Shown here: positions 39,211 through 47,619 of the stretch, one piece after another
Position numbering within the stretch: the stretch's first letter is position 1
How the letters are laid out: every line of letters starts with the position of its first letter
Source: CAXXOZ01 sp963676435
GTDB lineage: Bacteria; Bacillota; Clostridia; Lachnospirales; Lachnospiraceae
Length of the DNA stretch: 64,000 bases
Direction of reading: 5' to 3'
Assembly: GCA_963676435.2 (NCBI GenBank)
Contig: CAXXOZ010000006.1
Span: 124,001-188,000 of the forward strand
The notes under the pieces: generated by a model
What the model was told of the DNA's origin: nothing
The model's input: the letters and a program-made list of their open reading frames with translations, nothing else
The model's database searches: none
Position numbers and translations under genes: made by a program

Positions 39211-39894
39211 ATGAATAACAAAGACGAAAACAAGCTTCTACCTCTTCAAACGACAACTAATTACAAGCAATCAACTGTATATAAGCAAATCAAAAAGGAT
39301 ATATTAAACAACACATATCCACCTGGCACTATAATGGTAGAAAGAAAACTTTGCGAAATATATAATGTTTCCAGGTCTCCACTAAGAAACGCTTTGCAAC
39401 AACTATCATATGAAGGTCTTCTTTCTTTTGCACCTGGTCAAGGTGTAATGGTTCCAGAGTTTAATATTGAAGATATTTTAGAAGTATATGATTTAATTGA
39501 GCTACTACAAGGTTTTGCTATTAAAAGTTGTATCTCAAAACTTAATGATATAGCTTTAGAAACACTTGAGGAAATTTTATCAAAAATGAAACTTTCTAGA
39601 GACCAGGGAGAAATCGGTGAAGCAATCGAGTGGGATCAAAAATTCCATGAATTTATTTTCTCCTTTGCTGGAAACAAAAGACTTAAAAATATTTTCTCAA
39701 ATCTAAATTTTCAAAGTATGAGATTTCAAGCAACTACAATAGGCGATGACATATTAGCGGAGCGTTCATATGATGAACACTATGAAATTTATAACTCAAT
39801 GAAAAATAAAGATTCAGAAGGTGCTGTAAGGGCTGTTAGTGCCCATTATCATAATATTAAACAATATTATATAAATATGCTTTTAAAAAGATAA
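39211..39894 (+). CDS. GntR-family (FadR/FCD-type) transcriptional regulator
   Basis: A 227-residue DNA-binding protein. The N-terminal winged helix reads VYKQIKKDILNNTYPPGTIM, ERKLCEIYNVSRSPLRNALQ and LLSFAPGQGVMVPEF. The C-terminal helical domain (IEDILEVYDLIELLQGFAIK, WDQKFHEFIFSFAGNKRL, HYEIYNSMKNKD) has the FCD form that binds a small carboxylate, often with a metal. Start set by AAAGGAGAAGAGG before the ATG. It is divergent from the rRNA operon and alone on its strand, ending at a terminator, so its target is probably elsewhere. Confidence 0.92.
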   Translation: MNNKDENKLLPLQTTTNYKQSTVYKQIKKDILNNTYPPGTIMVERKLCEIYNVSRSPLRNALQQLSYEGLLSFAPGQGVMVPEFNIEDILEVYDLIELLQGFAIKSCISKLNDIALETLEEILSKMKLSRDQGEIGEAIEWDQKFHEFIFSFAGNKRLKNIFSNLNFQSMRFQATTIGDDILAERSYDEHYEIYNSMKNKDSEGAVRAVSAHYHNIKQYYINMLLKR

Positions 39895-39910
39895 ATTTTG
39901 AATAAGAAAA

Positions 39911-39939
39911 AACAAGTAGCAAAAACTACTTGTTTTTTT
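39911..39939. terminator. Bidirectional terminator between gntR-type gene and tRNA-Ser
   Basis: AACAAGTAG (39911-39919) pairs with CTACTTGTT (39926-39934), followed by TTTTT on the plus strand; an A run on the other side gives T's for the minus strand. Confidence 0.85.
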
Positions 39940-39941
39940 AA

Positions 39942-40030
39942 CGGAGAAGGAGGGATTTGAACCCTCGCGCCGCTATTAACGACCTATACCCTTAGCAGGG
40001 GCACCTCTTCAGCCACTTGAGTACTTCTCC
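39942..40030 (-). tRNA. tRNA-Ser (GCT)
   Basis: An 89-base class II tRNA on the minus strand: acceptor GGAGAAG/CTTCTCC, anticodon loop CTGCTAA, long variable arm, T-arm GGTTCAAATCC, discriminator G. Confidence 0.96.
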
Positions 40031-40080
40031 TGAATAATTTATCATTTATTAAATTCTAATATAACGCAAAAGTTATTATA

Positions 40081-40575
40081 CTAGAGGCACATAACTTTGT
40101 CAATTTGTTTTTGCTTCAACTTCTTTAACTTCTTTATCACCAAACAGATACTAATAATACCTAACAAGGCACCTAAAGAGTCCAATGCAACATCACTTAG
40201 CTGACCACTTCTGCCAGGCACATACAGTTGATGTACTTCGTCACTTGTAGCGTAGAGTATACAAACAATAAATGAAACCAATATATTTCTCTTATTATTA
40301 TAAATAAATTTTTCCAATCCAAAGTATATTAAAACACCTAAAATAAAATATATTATAAAATGTGCAGACTTTCTTACAATAAACTGCCAGGAATCAATGA
40401 TGGTATATAATTCCTTATCATTCAATTGATTTTCTTCATTAATAAAAACTTTAATTGTATTTTCGATAATTCCTCCACTTAAATCAGAGGAAGTTGTGGC
40501 ATTTAACGAAGACATATAAAAAATGAAAGCCATACAAATAATAGAAGGAATCAAGTAAAAAAATTTGCTAATCAT
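40081..40575 (-). CDS. VanZ-like membrane protein
   Basis: A 164-residue protein with four hydrophobic segments and the VanZ hallmarks: FIFYMSSLNA near the N-terminus, VRKSAHFIIYFILGVL, then ATSDEVHQLYVPGRSGQLSD and DSLGALLG. VanZ-like proteins are linked to teicoplanin tolerance and, in some bacteria, to cell-surface changes, but the reaction is unknown. The start overlaps the stop of the GH3-type gene by eight bases, so it ends the envelope operon. No van resistance genes are near, so a resistance role is not implied. Confidence 0.88.
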   Translation of the reverse strand: MISKFFYLIPSIICMAFIFYMSSLNATTSSDLSGGIIENTIKVFINEENQLNDKELYTIIDSWQFIVRKSAHFIIYFILGVLIYFGLEKFIYNNKRNILVSFIVCILYATSDEVHQLYVPGRSGQLSDVALDSLGALLGIISICLVIKKLKKLKQKQIDKVMCL

Positions 40576-41818
40576 TCATTTTCACCGTCAATATATGTGC
40601 AACTGCACTATCTATTAAAGACTCATCGATATCCCCAGCTTCAACACCATCAATAACAGCTTGATATGCACCTTTAAAATCCGCAGGGTTATATATAACA
40701 TCAACACCAGCCAAAACTGCCTCAATAGCAGCTTCTGACGAATCATAAGCACCTGTTATATAATCATCCGAAAGACTGTCTGTCATTATTATTCCTCTAT
40801 AACCAAGTTCATCCCTTAATATGTTAACTGCCTCCACAGATAAAGAACAAGGTGTCGTTGTATCCCCTGTAATAGCTTCTGAAAAAATATTTGCAAGCAT
40901 TATCATACTGGCACCTGAATCAATACCACTTTTATATATAGAAAATTCATTTGCTCTCAACTCTTCAATGGTTCTTTCATTTACTGGAAAAGATAAGTTA
41001 TCATTCCCAGCAGCATAACTTTTTCCAGGAAAATATTTCATGACTGGATAAACACCGTTTTCATTAGATACCTCTATTTGCTCAGATATATAAATAGACA
41101 CTACCCCTGAATTGCTTCCAAAGGTTCTATTATCATACTCTTCATTGTATGTAGAAGCCAAATCTACAATTGGTGATAAGTTTGTATTAAACCCTAATTC
41201 ACTAATAGCTGCCGAAATATTATTAGAATAAGAAGAAACTAATGCCACGTCATCCTCTAATCCTATTTCATAAGGCCAATTCTCATTTTCATAAACATTT
41301 AAATCTGCAACTGGAGAGTATCCTTCTCCACCCTCTTCTTCTATAGCAATGAAAAGCTCTAAATCTATACGCTCTATACTGTAATCCTGAAAGCCTTCAA
41401 GCATTTCTTTTGCCTGAACGCTCCCTGATAAATTTCTTCCAGAAAAAACCAGTCCTCCTACAGGATATTCATTTATTGATTCTTTAGATGTATCCCCTGC
41501 TCTGATTACCGTTCCCACTTCTGTGAGTGACTCTGGTGTTATAATAAACATTTGTGAAACTTTTTCTTCAAGTGTCATTTCAGAAATTTTCGAAATGACT
41601 TTTTCACTTAAAAAGTTTTCTTCTTGATCATTTTGTTTTGTAGTGGTCTCCTCTTGTATAGCAGAGGTTTCTTCATTAAAAGGAAGAACTGATTTAAACC
41701 AGTCCCCAGCCTTTGAATATGCTTCTGTGCCGCCTTTAAAAAATCCAAATATAAGAACCGCTAGAAGTATAAATATTTCAATTATTATTATTATCTTTAA
41801 TATCTTACCTTGAAGCAT
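40568..41818 (-). CDS. Diverged GH3-fold (NagZ-like) membrane-anchored protein
   Basis: A 416-residue protein with one N-terminal hydrophobic anchor, a Glu/Thr-rich linker and a glycoside hydrolase family 3 N-terminal barrel (EEKVSQMFIITPESL, PVGGLVFSGRNL, YRGIIMTDSLSDDYI). The catalytic Asp of the ...TDSL motif is present. Motifs normally read as KHFPGHG and DSHLxLP appear as KYFPGKS and NDNLSFP, so the His of the Asp-His acid/base pair is lost; the substrate loop EGGRV appears as EGGEG. It may be a non-hydrolytic glycan-binding relative. Its gene follows the CpsD-type kinase gene by 23 bases. Confidence 0.75.
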   Translation of the reverse strand: MLQGKILKIIIIIEIFILLAVLIFGFFKGGTEAYSKAGDWFKSVLPFNEETSAIQEETTTKQNDQEENFLSEKVISKISEMTLEEKVSQMFIITPESLTEVGTVIRAGDTSKESINEYPVGGLVFSGRNLSGSVQAKEMLEGFQDYSIERIDLELFIAIEEEGGEGYSPVADLNVYENENWPYEIGLEDDVALVSSYSNNISAAISELGFNTNLSPIVDLASTYNEEYDNRTFGSNSGVVSIYISEQIEVSNENGVYPVMKYFPGKSYAAGNDNLSFPVNERTIEELRANEFSIYKSGIDSGASMIMLANIFSEAITGDTTTPCSLSVEAVNILRDELGYRGIIMTDSLSDDYITGAYDSSEAAIEAVLAGVDVIYNPADFKGAYQAVIDGVEAGDIDESLIDSAVAHILTVKMND

Positions 41819-41841
41819 TTAATCACCATTCCTTATTCTAA

Positions 41842-42585
41842 TTATTTAGAATGTAAATTGTGTGAAGTAACCTTTTCCTTATCATTCTCTCCGTACTGTC
41901 CATAATATTTGCCATAATAATGGCCATAGTATCCATTTCTACTAATATCAACTTTATTAAAAACAGCCCCAAGAATCCTTACACCCGAAGTAGTAAGCTG
42001 CTTTTTAATGCTGTTAATCTGTCTTCTGTTGCTTTCTCCCTGAGCAATAACAACTACCGCTCCATCACAACGACTAGCTAAAACTGCCGAATCTATTACA
42101 AATCCAAGTGGAGATGCGTCAAGTAAGACTAAATCATACTTAGATTTAGCATACTCAATCAAGCTATCCATATAGTGATTATCTAAAAGTTCTGCTGAAT
42201 TTGTAACAAAAGGTCCTGAAAAAATAATATTTAGGTTTGGTAATTGTTGAACTTCACAAGTTATATCATCAATTTTTTTCTGTCCACTTAAATAGTGAGA
42301 CAAGCCATAAATATTTTTACCAGATGAGGTTCTAGGTCTAAGTTCTCTAATCATAACTGACTTTCTTATATCCGTGTCAATAACAAGAACTTTTTTTCCT
42401 GCTTCAGCAAAAGATCTAGCCAAATTCATAACCACAGTACTTTTTCCTTCGTTTTCACCAAAGCTAGTGAATATTATTGATTTTATATCATCACCGCAAA
42501 ACTGGACATTTGTTCTCATTGTACGAAAAGCTTCAACTCTTTGATAACTAGGAGATTTCCATATATTAAGTGCTATTTTTTCCAT
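41842..42585 (-). CDS. CpsD/CapB-type bacterial tyrosine kinase
   Basis: A 247-residue cytoplasmic BY-kinase. Walker A SFGENEGKSTVV, Walker A' VLVIDTDIRKS and Walker B LVLLDASPLGF are visible. The C-terminal tail holds a tyrosine cluster (NGYYGHYYGKYYGQYGEND) for autophosphorylation. With the Wzz-type membrane activator encoded just upstream (13-base overlap) and the PHP phosphatase further upstream it forms the standard regulator of Wzy-dependent polysaccharide length and export. Confidence 0.93.
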   Translation of the reverse strand: MEKIALNIWKSPSYQRVEAFRTMRTNVQFCGDDIKSIIFTSFGENEGKSTVVMNLARSFAEAGKKVLVIDTDIRKSVMIRELRPRTSSGKNIYGLSHYLSGQKKIDDITCEVQQLPNLNIIFSGPFVTNSAELLDNHYMDSLIEYAKSKYDLVLLDASPLGFVIDSAVLASRCDGAVVVIAQGESNRRQINSIKKQLTTSGVRILGAVFNKVDISRNGYYGHYYGKYYGQYGENDKEKVTSHNLHSK

Positions 42586-43322
42586 TTATCCACCCTCTTT
42601 GCCTTTTTACCTTTTTTCTTTACAACTACTTTTCCTTCTTCATCCTCTAAAGGAACTACTGCTAAAGTACTAAGTCCAAGGTGTTTTTCTATATCATTTG
42701 TAGTCATTATTGTATCATTAAATATATGAGTAACTATAACTATACCTGAAGCTATCAAAACCCCTAAAATAAATCCTAAAACAGCGTTCTGTTTGGTATT
42801 TGGACTTACTTTATTTCCATCTGAATAACCTCGTTCAATTACAGTGGGTGGATCTTGATCCATTTTTTCAGAAATATATACGGCTGCTACTTGTGCGAGC
42901 TCATCTACTATTTCTTTTGCCACTTCCGGATCTGCATTCTTATATGTAATATTAATAATCCTAGTATCATTTGGGTTTTGAACTGTCAAATTAGCTGAAA
43001 AGCTTTCATAATCTTCATCTAATTCAAGGTTTGCTATTACACTATCAACTACAGGTCTTCCACCTACTACCAACTGATAATCCTGTGTAAGGTTGGTTCC
43101 TGACTGAATATCAGCAAGGCTTGTAACAGATGTACTTTTCGTAAGAACATATAATTTAGATGTAGACTCGTACATAGGTGTAACAATAAGCATGCAATAT
43201 GCCAAAACTATAACCCCAAGTAAAAAGCCTGATATAAATATTTTTTTCCAATTATGCAAAACCACTAAAAGGAGTTCTTTTAAATCAATTTCAATTTCGT
43301 CCTCTAAATGCTGTTTTTCCAT
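42573..43322 (-). CDS. Wzz/CapA-type chain-length and kinase-activator protein
   Basis: A 249-residue membrane protein with hydrophobic segments near residues 28-50 and 178-200, an extracytoplasmic domain between and a cytoplasmic lysine-rich tail (KVVVKKKGKKAKRVDKWKK). The N-terminus EIDLKELLLVVLHNWKKIF is typical of Wzz-family proteins. It should interact with the CpsD-type kinase to set polysaccharide chain length. AGGAG precedes the ATG. The stop overlaps the kinase start. Confidence 0.92.
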   Translation of the reverse strand: MEKQHLEDEIEIDLKELLLVVLHNWKKIFISGFLLGVIVLAYCMLIVTPMYESTSKLYVLTKSTSVTSLADIQSGTNLTQDYQLVVGGRPVVDSVIANLELDEDYESFSANLTVQNPNDTRIINITYKNADPEVAKEIVDELAQVAAVYISEKMDQDPPTVIERGYSDGNKVSPNTKQNAVLGFILGVLIASGIVIVTHIFNDTIMTTNDIEKHLGLSTLAVVPLEDEEGKVVVKKKGKKAKRVDKWKK

Positions 43323-43335
43323 TATCTTCTCCTTG

Positions 43336-44313
43336 TTAATTCAGTTTATAAAAAAGACTTATAATTAAATCTTTCAATTCTTCATTATTCACTATATATT
43401 CATCATGCATATCGCCCTCGATTGTTTCTCCTGGGACTTTATACTCTGTATCAATAAGACTACACTGTGATAAAAGGTCTATTGTATCTGCATCCAAATC
43501 CATTACAATATAGTCTCCAGCCTCATCAAATAAGTTTTTATAATACAAAGAATTATCAGCCATTTTATTTTGAAGCTTTTTAACCAATGCATCTATAAAT
43601 AACGACTGTCTTTCCATTCGCTCATCATTACTACCAGTAGTATTTGTATCCCTGTAGCGTACAAAAGCTTCAGCTTGTTCTCCATTTAAAGAAACTGTGG
43701 TTCCCTTTTTATATTCTACATCAATCTCTGTGTAGTCTGATAAAAACTCAACCTCAACTCCACCTAATGCATCTGTAATCGCACTAATACCATCCATATT
43801 CATTGATAAATAGTAATCAACCGGGATGCCAAATAGGAGCTTTGAAACAGCCGCTCTTGTAAGCCTGCAGCTTTTATCTGCTCCATCACCATAAGCATAC
43901 TGCATTGTTATTTGAAGTTTTGTGGTAGTAAAATAATCTCCAAACGCATCGTATATAGCTACATCGGTCATGGTGTCTCTTGATATACTTAACATTTTTA
44001 CAGTTTGATTGTTTTCGTTTAAGATTAAAAGGATAAGCGAATCTGAACGCCCACCAGTTCCTTCGTATCCATCAACTACTACAGCTTCCCTCTGATCAAT
44101 TCCCATAAAAAGAATCGTAGTAATATCATCATTAAATATATAATCTACACCGTTATATTTCACATTTCTATAGGCAAGATCTTCGTCTATATAATCTTCT
44201 GAATTGTTGTTTTTTTTGTCTGAACTTCCACTTAAAAAAATATACACAGAAGCTATTATCAAAATCAAAATTATTAGTATAATCAATATCTTTAAAGTAT
44301 TACTTTTGTTCAT
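43336..44313 (-). CDS. LytR-CpsA-Psr (LCP) family glycopolymer ligase
   Basis: A 325-residue protein with one N-terminal membrane anchor and an extracytoplasmic LCP domain: TTILFMGIDQRE, RSDSLILLILNENNQTVKML, SISRDTMTDV, and GEQAEAFVRYRDTN with the Arg residues that bind the pyrophosphate. LCP enzymes attach undecaprenyl-linked glycopolymers to peptidoglycan. In this cluster it is the candidate for anchoring the capsule. It overlaps the preceding sortase gene by 14 bases. Confidence 0.93.
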   Translation of the reverse strand: MNKSNTLKILIILIILILIIASVYIFLSGSSDKKNNNSEDYIDEDLAYRNVKYNGVDYIFNDDITTILFMGIDQREAVVVDGYEGTGGRSDSLILLILNENNQTVKMLSISRDTMTDVAIYDAFGDYFTTTKLQITMQYAYGDGADKSCRLTRAAVSKLLFGIPVDYYLSMNMDGISAITDALGGVEVEFLSDYTEIDVEYKKGTTVSLNGEQAEAFVRYRDTNTTGSNDERMERQSLFIDALVKKLQNKMADNSLYYKNLFDEAGDYIVMDLDADTIDLLSQCSLIDTEYKVPGETIEGDMHDEYIVNNEELKDLIISLFYKLN

Positions 44314-45043
44314 CTACAAGCACAGCTCCTATAATCAATCTATCGTTTCTCTGATATTTGATACAGGTGCTAAGTGTTAAGATTTTATCCTCTGTAGTAA
44401 CTGGAATTTCTGTCAGTATCTGAGAATCAAAGTCCCTAACATTATAAATATCAGTTAAAAATTCATTTTTTCCTTCATCAGTTTCATAATTATATGTATT
44501 AAGTATATGCCTGTCATTAAAAGTAACAACAGCAAAAATTTTATAAGTAAGTATAGACTCCTCAGTATAAATAGTGATTTCTGGGTGTTCACTTAAATAT
44601 TCAGAATCCCTAAAAAGCTTCAAGTTACCAAACATGGTTCCATCACCCATATTGTGACCATATATCACCGTATTAAAATCACTAAAGTCTTTGCTATTTT
44701 TCATTTCTGTATATATTGAACCTGGATAACCCTTTACATTTTCAATAGTATAATCTAAATAATAAGTATCATCATCCTCGCTTTGAGCGACAGGATAATC
44801 AATTTCTGTATCAGGAATCCTAATCCATGCATATATATCAGGATTTATATCTGTATGAAGAGTTTCAAAATCTATAGGAATTTCAAGCTCAGGGTCTTCT
44901 ACAGTTTCTTTAAGTGATTCATATATATTTTCATTTTGGGATTTCGATATTTGATGCATAGCAATGTATATGATACAAGCTATCATTATCACTATACATA
45001 TAGATATGATTAAGATACCCCTTTTTTTTCCTTTGTTAGCCAT
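44300..45043 (-). CDS. Class B sortase
   Basis: A 247-residue membrane-anchored transpeptidase. The N-terminal anchor covers about residues 9-28. The sortase core has VIYGHNMGDGTMFGNL with the catalytic His, TLSTCIKYQRNDRLI with catalytic Cys and Arg, and DINPDIYAWIRIPDTEIDYP, a class B hallmark. Sortases cut a C-terminal sorting signal and join the protein to peptidoglycan. The very next gene upstream encodes a secreted protein with an SPTTG signal, a likely substrate. A terminator lies between the two. Confidence 0.93.
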   Translation of the reverse strand: MANKGKKRGILIISICIVIMIACIIYIAMHQISKSQNENIYESLKETVEDPELEIPIDFETLHTDINPDIYAWIRIPDTEIDYPVAQSEDDDTYYLDYTIENVKGYPGSIYTEMKNSKDFSDFNTVIYGHNMGDGTMFGNLKLFRDSEYLSEHPEITIYTEESILTYKIFAVVTFNDRHILNTYNYETDEGKNEFLTDIYNVRDFDSQILTEIPVTTEDKILTLSTCIKYQRNDRLIIGAVLVDEQK

Positions 45044-45095
45044 GTTAAAACAAAATCCTTTTCCCTTTATATTAGTTTATAATCAAAATTATAAC

Positions 45096-45137
45096 ACAAA
45101 AAAAAACTTTTTCTAGTGAATACTCACTAGAAAAAGA
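45096..45137 (-). terminator. Terminator between the sortase substrate and sortase genes
   Basis: A perfect stem of CTTTTTCTAGTGA with TCACTAGAAAAAG (45107-45136) is followed on the minus strand by nine T's. Read-through would lower sortase mRNA relative to that of the substrate. Confidence 0.88.
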
Positions 45138-45151
45138 CTTTTTTATTTTAA

Positions 45152-45682
45152 TTATGCCTGAGCTTTTCTAGTAAATCCGTATGCTCCAAGAAGAGCTGCA
45201 ATTGCTACTAAACCAACAATAATGATCCAGTTAACTTCACCTGTTGTAGGTGATGTAGCTGCTGCTTCTGTTACAAATGCAATAGGTGATAATGATGTAA
45301 ATGTACATGTAACAGTTCCATCGCCAGCGATTGCATCAAGCTTATCCCATGATGAACCATTCCAGTGTAAGCAATAAACAGTCATGTCAGCTGTTATACC
45401 ATCTACACTAAATGTAATAGTAACAGGAAAAGTTGTTTCTGCAGGTACTGAAACTTCCTGGATATCAACTACAGTTGCGGCTGCTTCTCCAATTACTTCC
45501 GCTGCTTCTTCTTCAGTAAGTGTCTTAGCTGGTTCTGAAAGTGTAACTTCTACCACTGCACCATTTCCATCAGTTGCACCTACAACTTCTACTGTGTTTT
45601 CTTCACTTGGTGCAGCAAATACTGAAGCACTAAGTACAAAAACTAAAGATAGTGTAAGCACTATTGAAAAAAGTTTTTTCAT
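45152..45682 (-). CDS. Secreted wall-anchored protein with SPTTG sorting signal
   Basis: A 176-residue exported protein: signal peptide ending at SVFAAP, a short beta-type domain, then TSPTTGE, a hydrophobic segment WIIIVGLVAIAALLGAYGF and a basic tail RKAQA. This is a complete sorting signal with SPTTG in place of LPXTG. SPxTG-type motifs are known substrates of class B sortase in Clostridioides difficile, and a class B sortase is encoded right downstream. The mature domain (VTITFSVDGITADMTVYCLH) has no enzymatic motif. Strong AAGGAGG site and own promoter suggest high expression. Confidence 0.85.
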   Translation of the reverse strand: MKKLFSIVLTLSLVFVLSASVFAAPSEENTVEVVGATDGNGAVVEVTLSEPAKTLTEEEAAEVIGEAAATVVDIQEVSVPAETTFPVTITFSVDGITADMTVYCLHWNGSSWDKLDAIAGDGTVTCTFTSLSPIAFVTEAAATSPTTGEVNWIIIVGLVAIAALLGAYGFTRKAQA

Positions 45683-45732
45683 TTTTCTTCCTCCTTATTT
45701 TAATTAAAAACTAATATAAAACTCCTTTTTAT

Positions 45733-45761
45733 ATTCTACACAAATTTTTTTTCTTTGTAAA
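45733..45761 (-). promoter_or_regulatory. Promoter of the sortase-substrate gene
   Basis: On the minus strand TTTACA (45756-45761), 17 bases of A-rich spacer, TAGAAT (45733-45738). Confidence 0.7.
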
Positions 45762-45810
45762 GAAATATTCGTGGAATTTTTAAACAATTTTACAAACATT
45801 TTACGATAAA

Positions 45811-46524
45811 CTATAAATATTTGTCTGACAATACTTTTTTTGCATTATTTAGGTACTTAATGAGTAATTCTTCTGAATATTTTTTCTCAAGGTATTCTAT
45901 ACCTTGTTCCATCGTAACTGGCCTTTTATCCATTGAGTGAGTGTCTGTTCCCAGCAAATGAATGTAGTCTTTTCTAATAAGTTTTTCAACAATTTTCTTT
46001 GATTTTCTAGTTTCAAATAAACTTCCTATATTTACCTGTATCAAAGCTCCAAGCTTTATTAATTCTTCGACTTCCTCAAGGCTAACATCAGGATACCTTT
46101 CTGTATGTGCAATTATAGGAACATAACCTCTGCTTTGTATCCCTGAAATAACATAGTCTGTCCATGAGTATCTTTGTGTCATAGAAAACTCTATTAATAT
46201 ATAATTAGTGCCTTCTATACACAGTGGTTCTAAATCAATTTCTAAAAGTTTTAGAGATATCCTAACCTCTGCTCCCAGAAACAATTTAATATCTATACCT
46301 GAAACCTCGGCTTCAAGCTTTAATAATTCATATCCCCGTCTAGTCCTCTTTAAAAACTTCTCATAATCATCAGTGTCTGGAGAAAAATGAGGAGTTAAAA
46401 CGATAGTGTCTACTCCCTGTTCTATCTCTTCTTTGATTAATGAAATGCTTTCTTCCATACTTTTTGAACCGTCATCCACATTTGGAAGAATGTGTGTGTG
46501 GATGTCTATAAACTTTTCAATCAT
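45811..46524 (-). CDS. CpsB/YwqE-type tyrosine phosphatase (PHP family)
   Basis: A metal-dependent protein tyrosine phosphatase of about 237 residues. The start is ATG 46524, with GGGAAGAG just before it; the open frame extends upstream to 46611 but overlaps the promoter and has no ribosome site. It begins MIEKFIDIHTHILPNVDDGS, the PHP metal-binding opening, and has TPHFSPD, LGAEVRISL and LLGTDTHSMDKRP. Family members dephosphorylate the CpsD-type kinase and reset polysaccharide assembly. The downstream kinase and Wzz-type genes fit that role. Confidence 0.92.
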   Translation of the reverse strand: MIEKFIDIHTHILPNVDDGSKSMEESISLIKEEIEQGVDTIVLTPHFSPDTDDYEKFLKRTRRGYELLKLEAEVSGIDIKLFLGAEVRISLKLLEIDLEPLCIEGTNYILIEFSMTQRYSWTDYVISGIQSRGYVPIIAHTERYPDVSLEEVEELIKLGALIQVNIGSLFETRKSKKIVEKLIRKDYIHLLGTDTHSMDKRPVTMEQGIEYLEKKYSEELLIKYLNNAKKVLSDKYL

Positions 46525-46539
46525 GTCTCTTCCCTTTAT

Positions 46540-46557
46540 ATGCAAATAATTTTGCAT
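46540..46557 (-). promoter_or_regulatory. Inverted repeat near the cpsB-type transcription start
   Basis: ATGCAAA, four bases, TTTGCAT form a perfect 7-bp dyad just downstream of the -10 element. It could be an operator; no cognate regulator is identified. Confidence 0.4.
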
Positions 46558-46567
46558 AATATTTTTA

Positions 46568-46596
46568 ATTATATATAATATATTTGTAGTGTACAA
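46568..46596 (-). promoter_or_regulatory. Promoter of the envelope assembly block
   Basis: On the minus strand TTGTAC (46591-46596), 17 bases, TATAAT (46568-46573), about 45 bases before the phosphatase start. Confidence 0.65.
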
Positions 46597-46607
46597 GGTG
46601 ATGAATG

Positions 46608-47487
46608 TCACATTTTTTCAGTTTCAACAACTTTTATTAAATATTCTAAAAAGTCATCTCTTAAATCACTTCTTCTTAAGGCAGTTTCTACTGTGGCTTC
46701 AAGAAAACCCAACTTGTTTCCCACATCATATCTTTTTACCTATAAAATCATAGGCGTACATTTCTTCTTTTAATGCAAGCTCTTTAAGAGCATCCGTAAG
46801 CTGTATCTCTCCACCTTTTCCTGGTTTAGTTTCTGCGAGGATGTTAAAAATTCCCGGATTAATAATATATCTTCCCAGTATCGCAACTTTAGATGGCGCT
46901 TCATCAACACTTGGGTTTTCAACTAATCCTTTAACTGTATAAACCCTGTCACTCACTTCTTTTCCATCTACAATACCATACTTATTCACATCTTCTTCTT
47001 TTACGGTTTGAACTCCTAAAACAGATGTTTGATATTTGTCATAGATATCTATCATTTGCTTTAAACAAGGAATATCTTCATTATAAACAATATCATCTCC
47101 AAGCATTACTGCAAAAGGCTCATTTCCTACAAATGTTTTAGCACAATATATAGCATGTCCCAGACCTTTTGCTTCTTTTTGTCTGATGTAATGTATGTCT
47201 ACTAGGTCTGTAATATCTCTAACTATTTTTAATAATTCTTCATTAGCCTTTTTTTCAAGTTCTAGCTCTAATTCGACATTTTTATCAAAGTGATCCTCAA
47301 TGGCTCTTTTACTTTTACCAGTAACTATTAATATCTCTTCAATCCCACTATCGATTGCTTCCTGAATTATATATTGTATTGTTGGTTTATCCACTATTGG
47401 TAGCATTTCTTTAGGCATAGCTTTTGTCGCCGGTAGAAATCTAGTCCCAAGTCCTGCTGCCGGAATTACTGCTTTATGTACTTTCAA
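46608..47487 (-). pseudogene. galU: UTP-glucose-1-phosphate uridylyltransferase, frameshifted near the C-terminus
   Basis: GalU makes UDP-glucose from UTP and glucose 1-phosphate. The start is a TTG at 47487 with GGGGGAG before it. The frame reads HKAVIPAAGLGTRFLPATKA through LGRYIINPGIFNIL and ends early at FIGKKI (stop at 46726). In the next frame the family's C-terminal end continues without a gap: RYDVGNKLGFLEATVETAL to a TGA at 46608. One extra base in the A5 run at 46733-46737 explains the break. The unbroken protein would be about 292 residues, the normal GalU length. The shift removes about 38 residues. An error in a homopolymer is possible. Confidence 0.85.
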
Positions 47488-47500
47488 TTTATACTCCCCC

Positions 47501-47617
47501 TTAATCTCTGCTAAATAAATCTCTTGTTTATACTTTCTCTTCTACATCTTTAAATTCTTCTGAAATCCTGTTAGTAACAATAATATCTGGAATTTTCTTA
47601 AAAGTTTCAAAATGTTT
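47501..47617 (-). pseudogene. 3' fragment of UDP-glucose 6-dehydrogenase
   Basis: About 38 codons read HFETFKKIPDIIVTNRISEE, then FKDVEEKV-stop-TRDLF. This is the C-terminal end of Ugd-type dehydrogenases, whose ending is normally ...VYTRDLF; the Tyr codon is TAA here (47528-47530). The rest of the gene is missing, replaced by an IS3-family remnant from 47620. Its place beside galU, the enzyme that makes the Ugd substrate, supports the identification. Confidence 0.75.
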
Positions 47618-47619
47618 AG

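Noticed and set aside
40081..40575. Glycopeptide resistance from the VanZ-like gene
   Set aside because: No vanH, vanA or vanX-type genes occur nearby; VanZ-like proteins are widespread without resistance.
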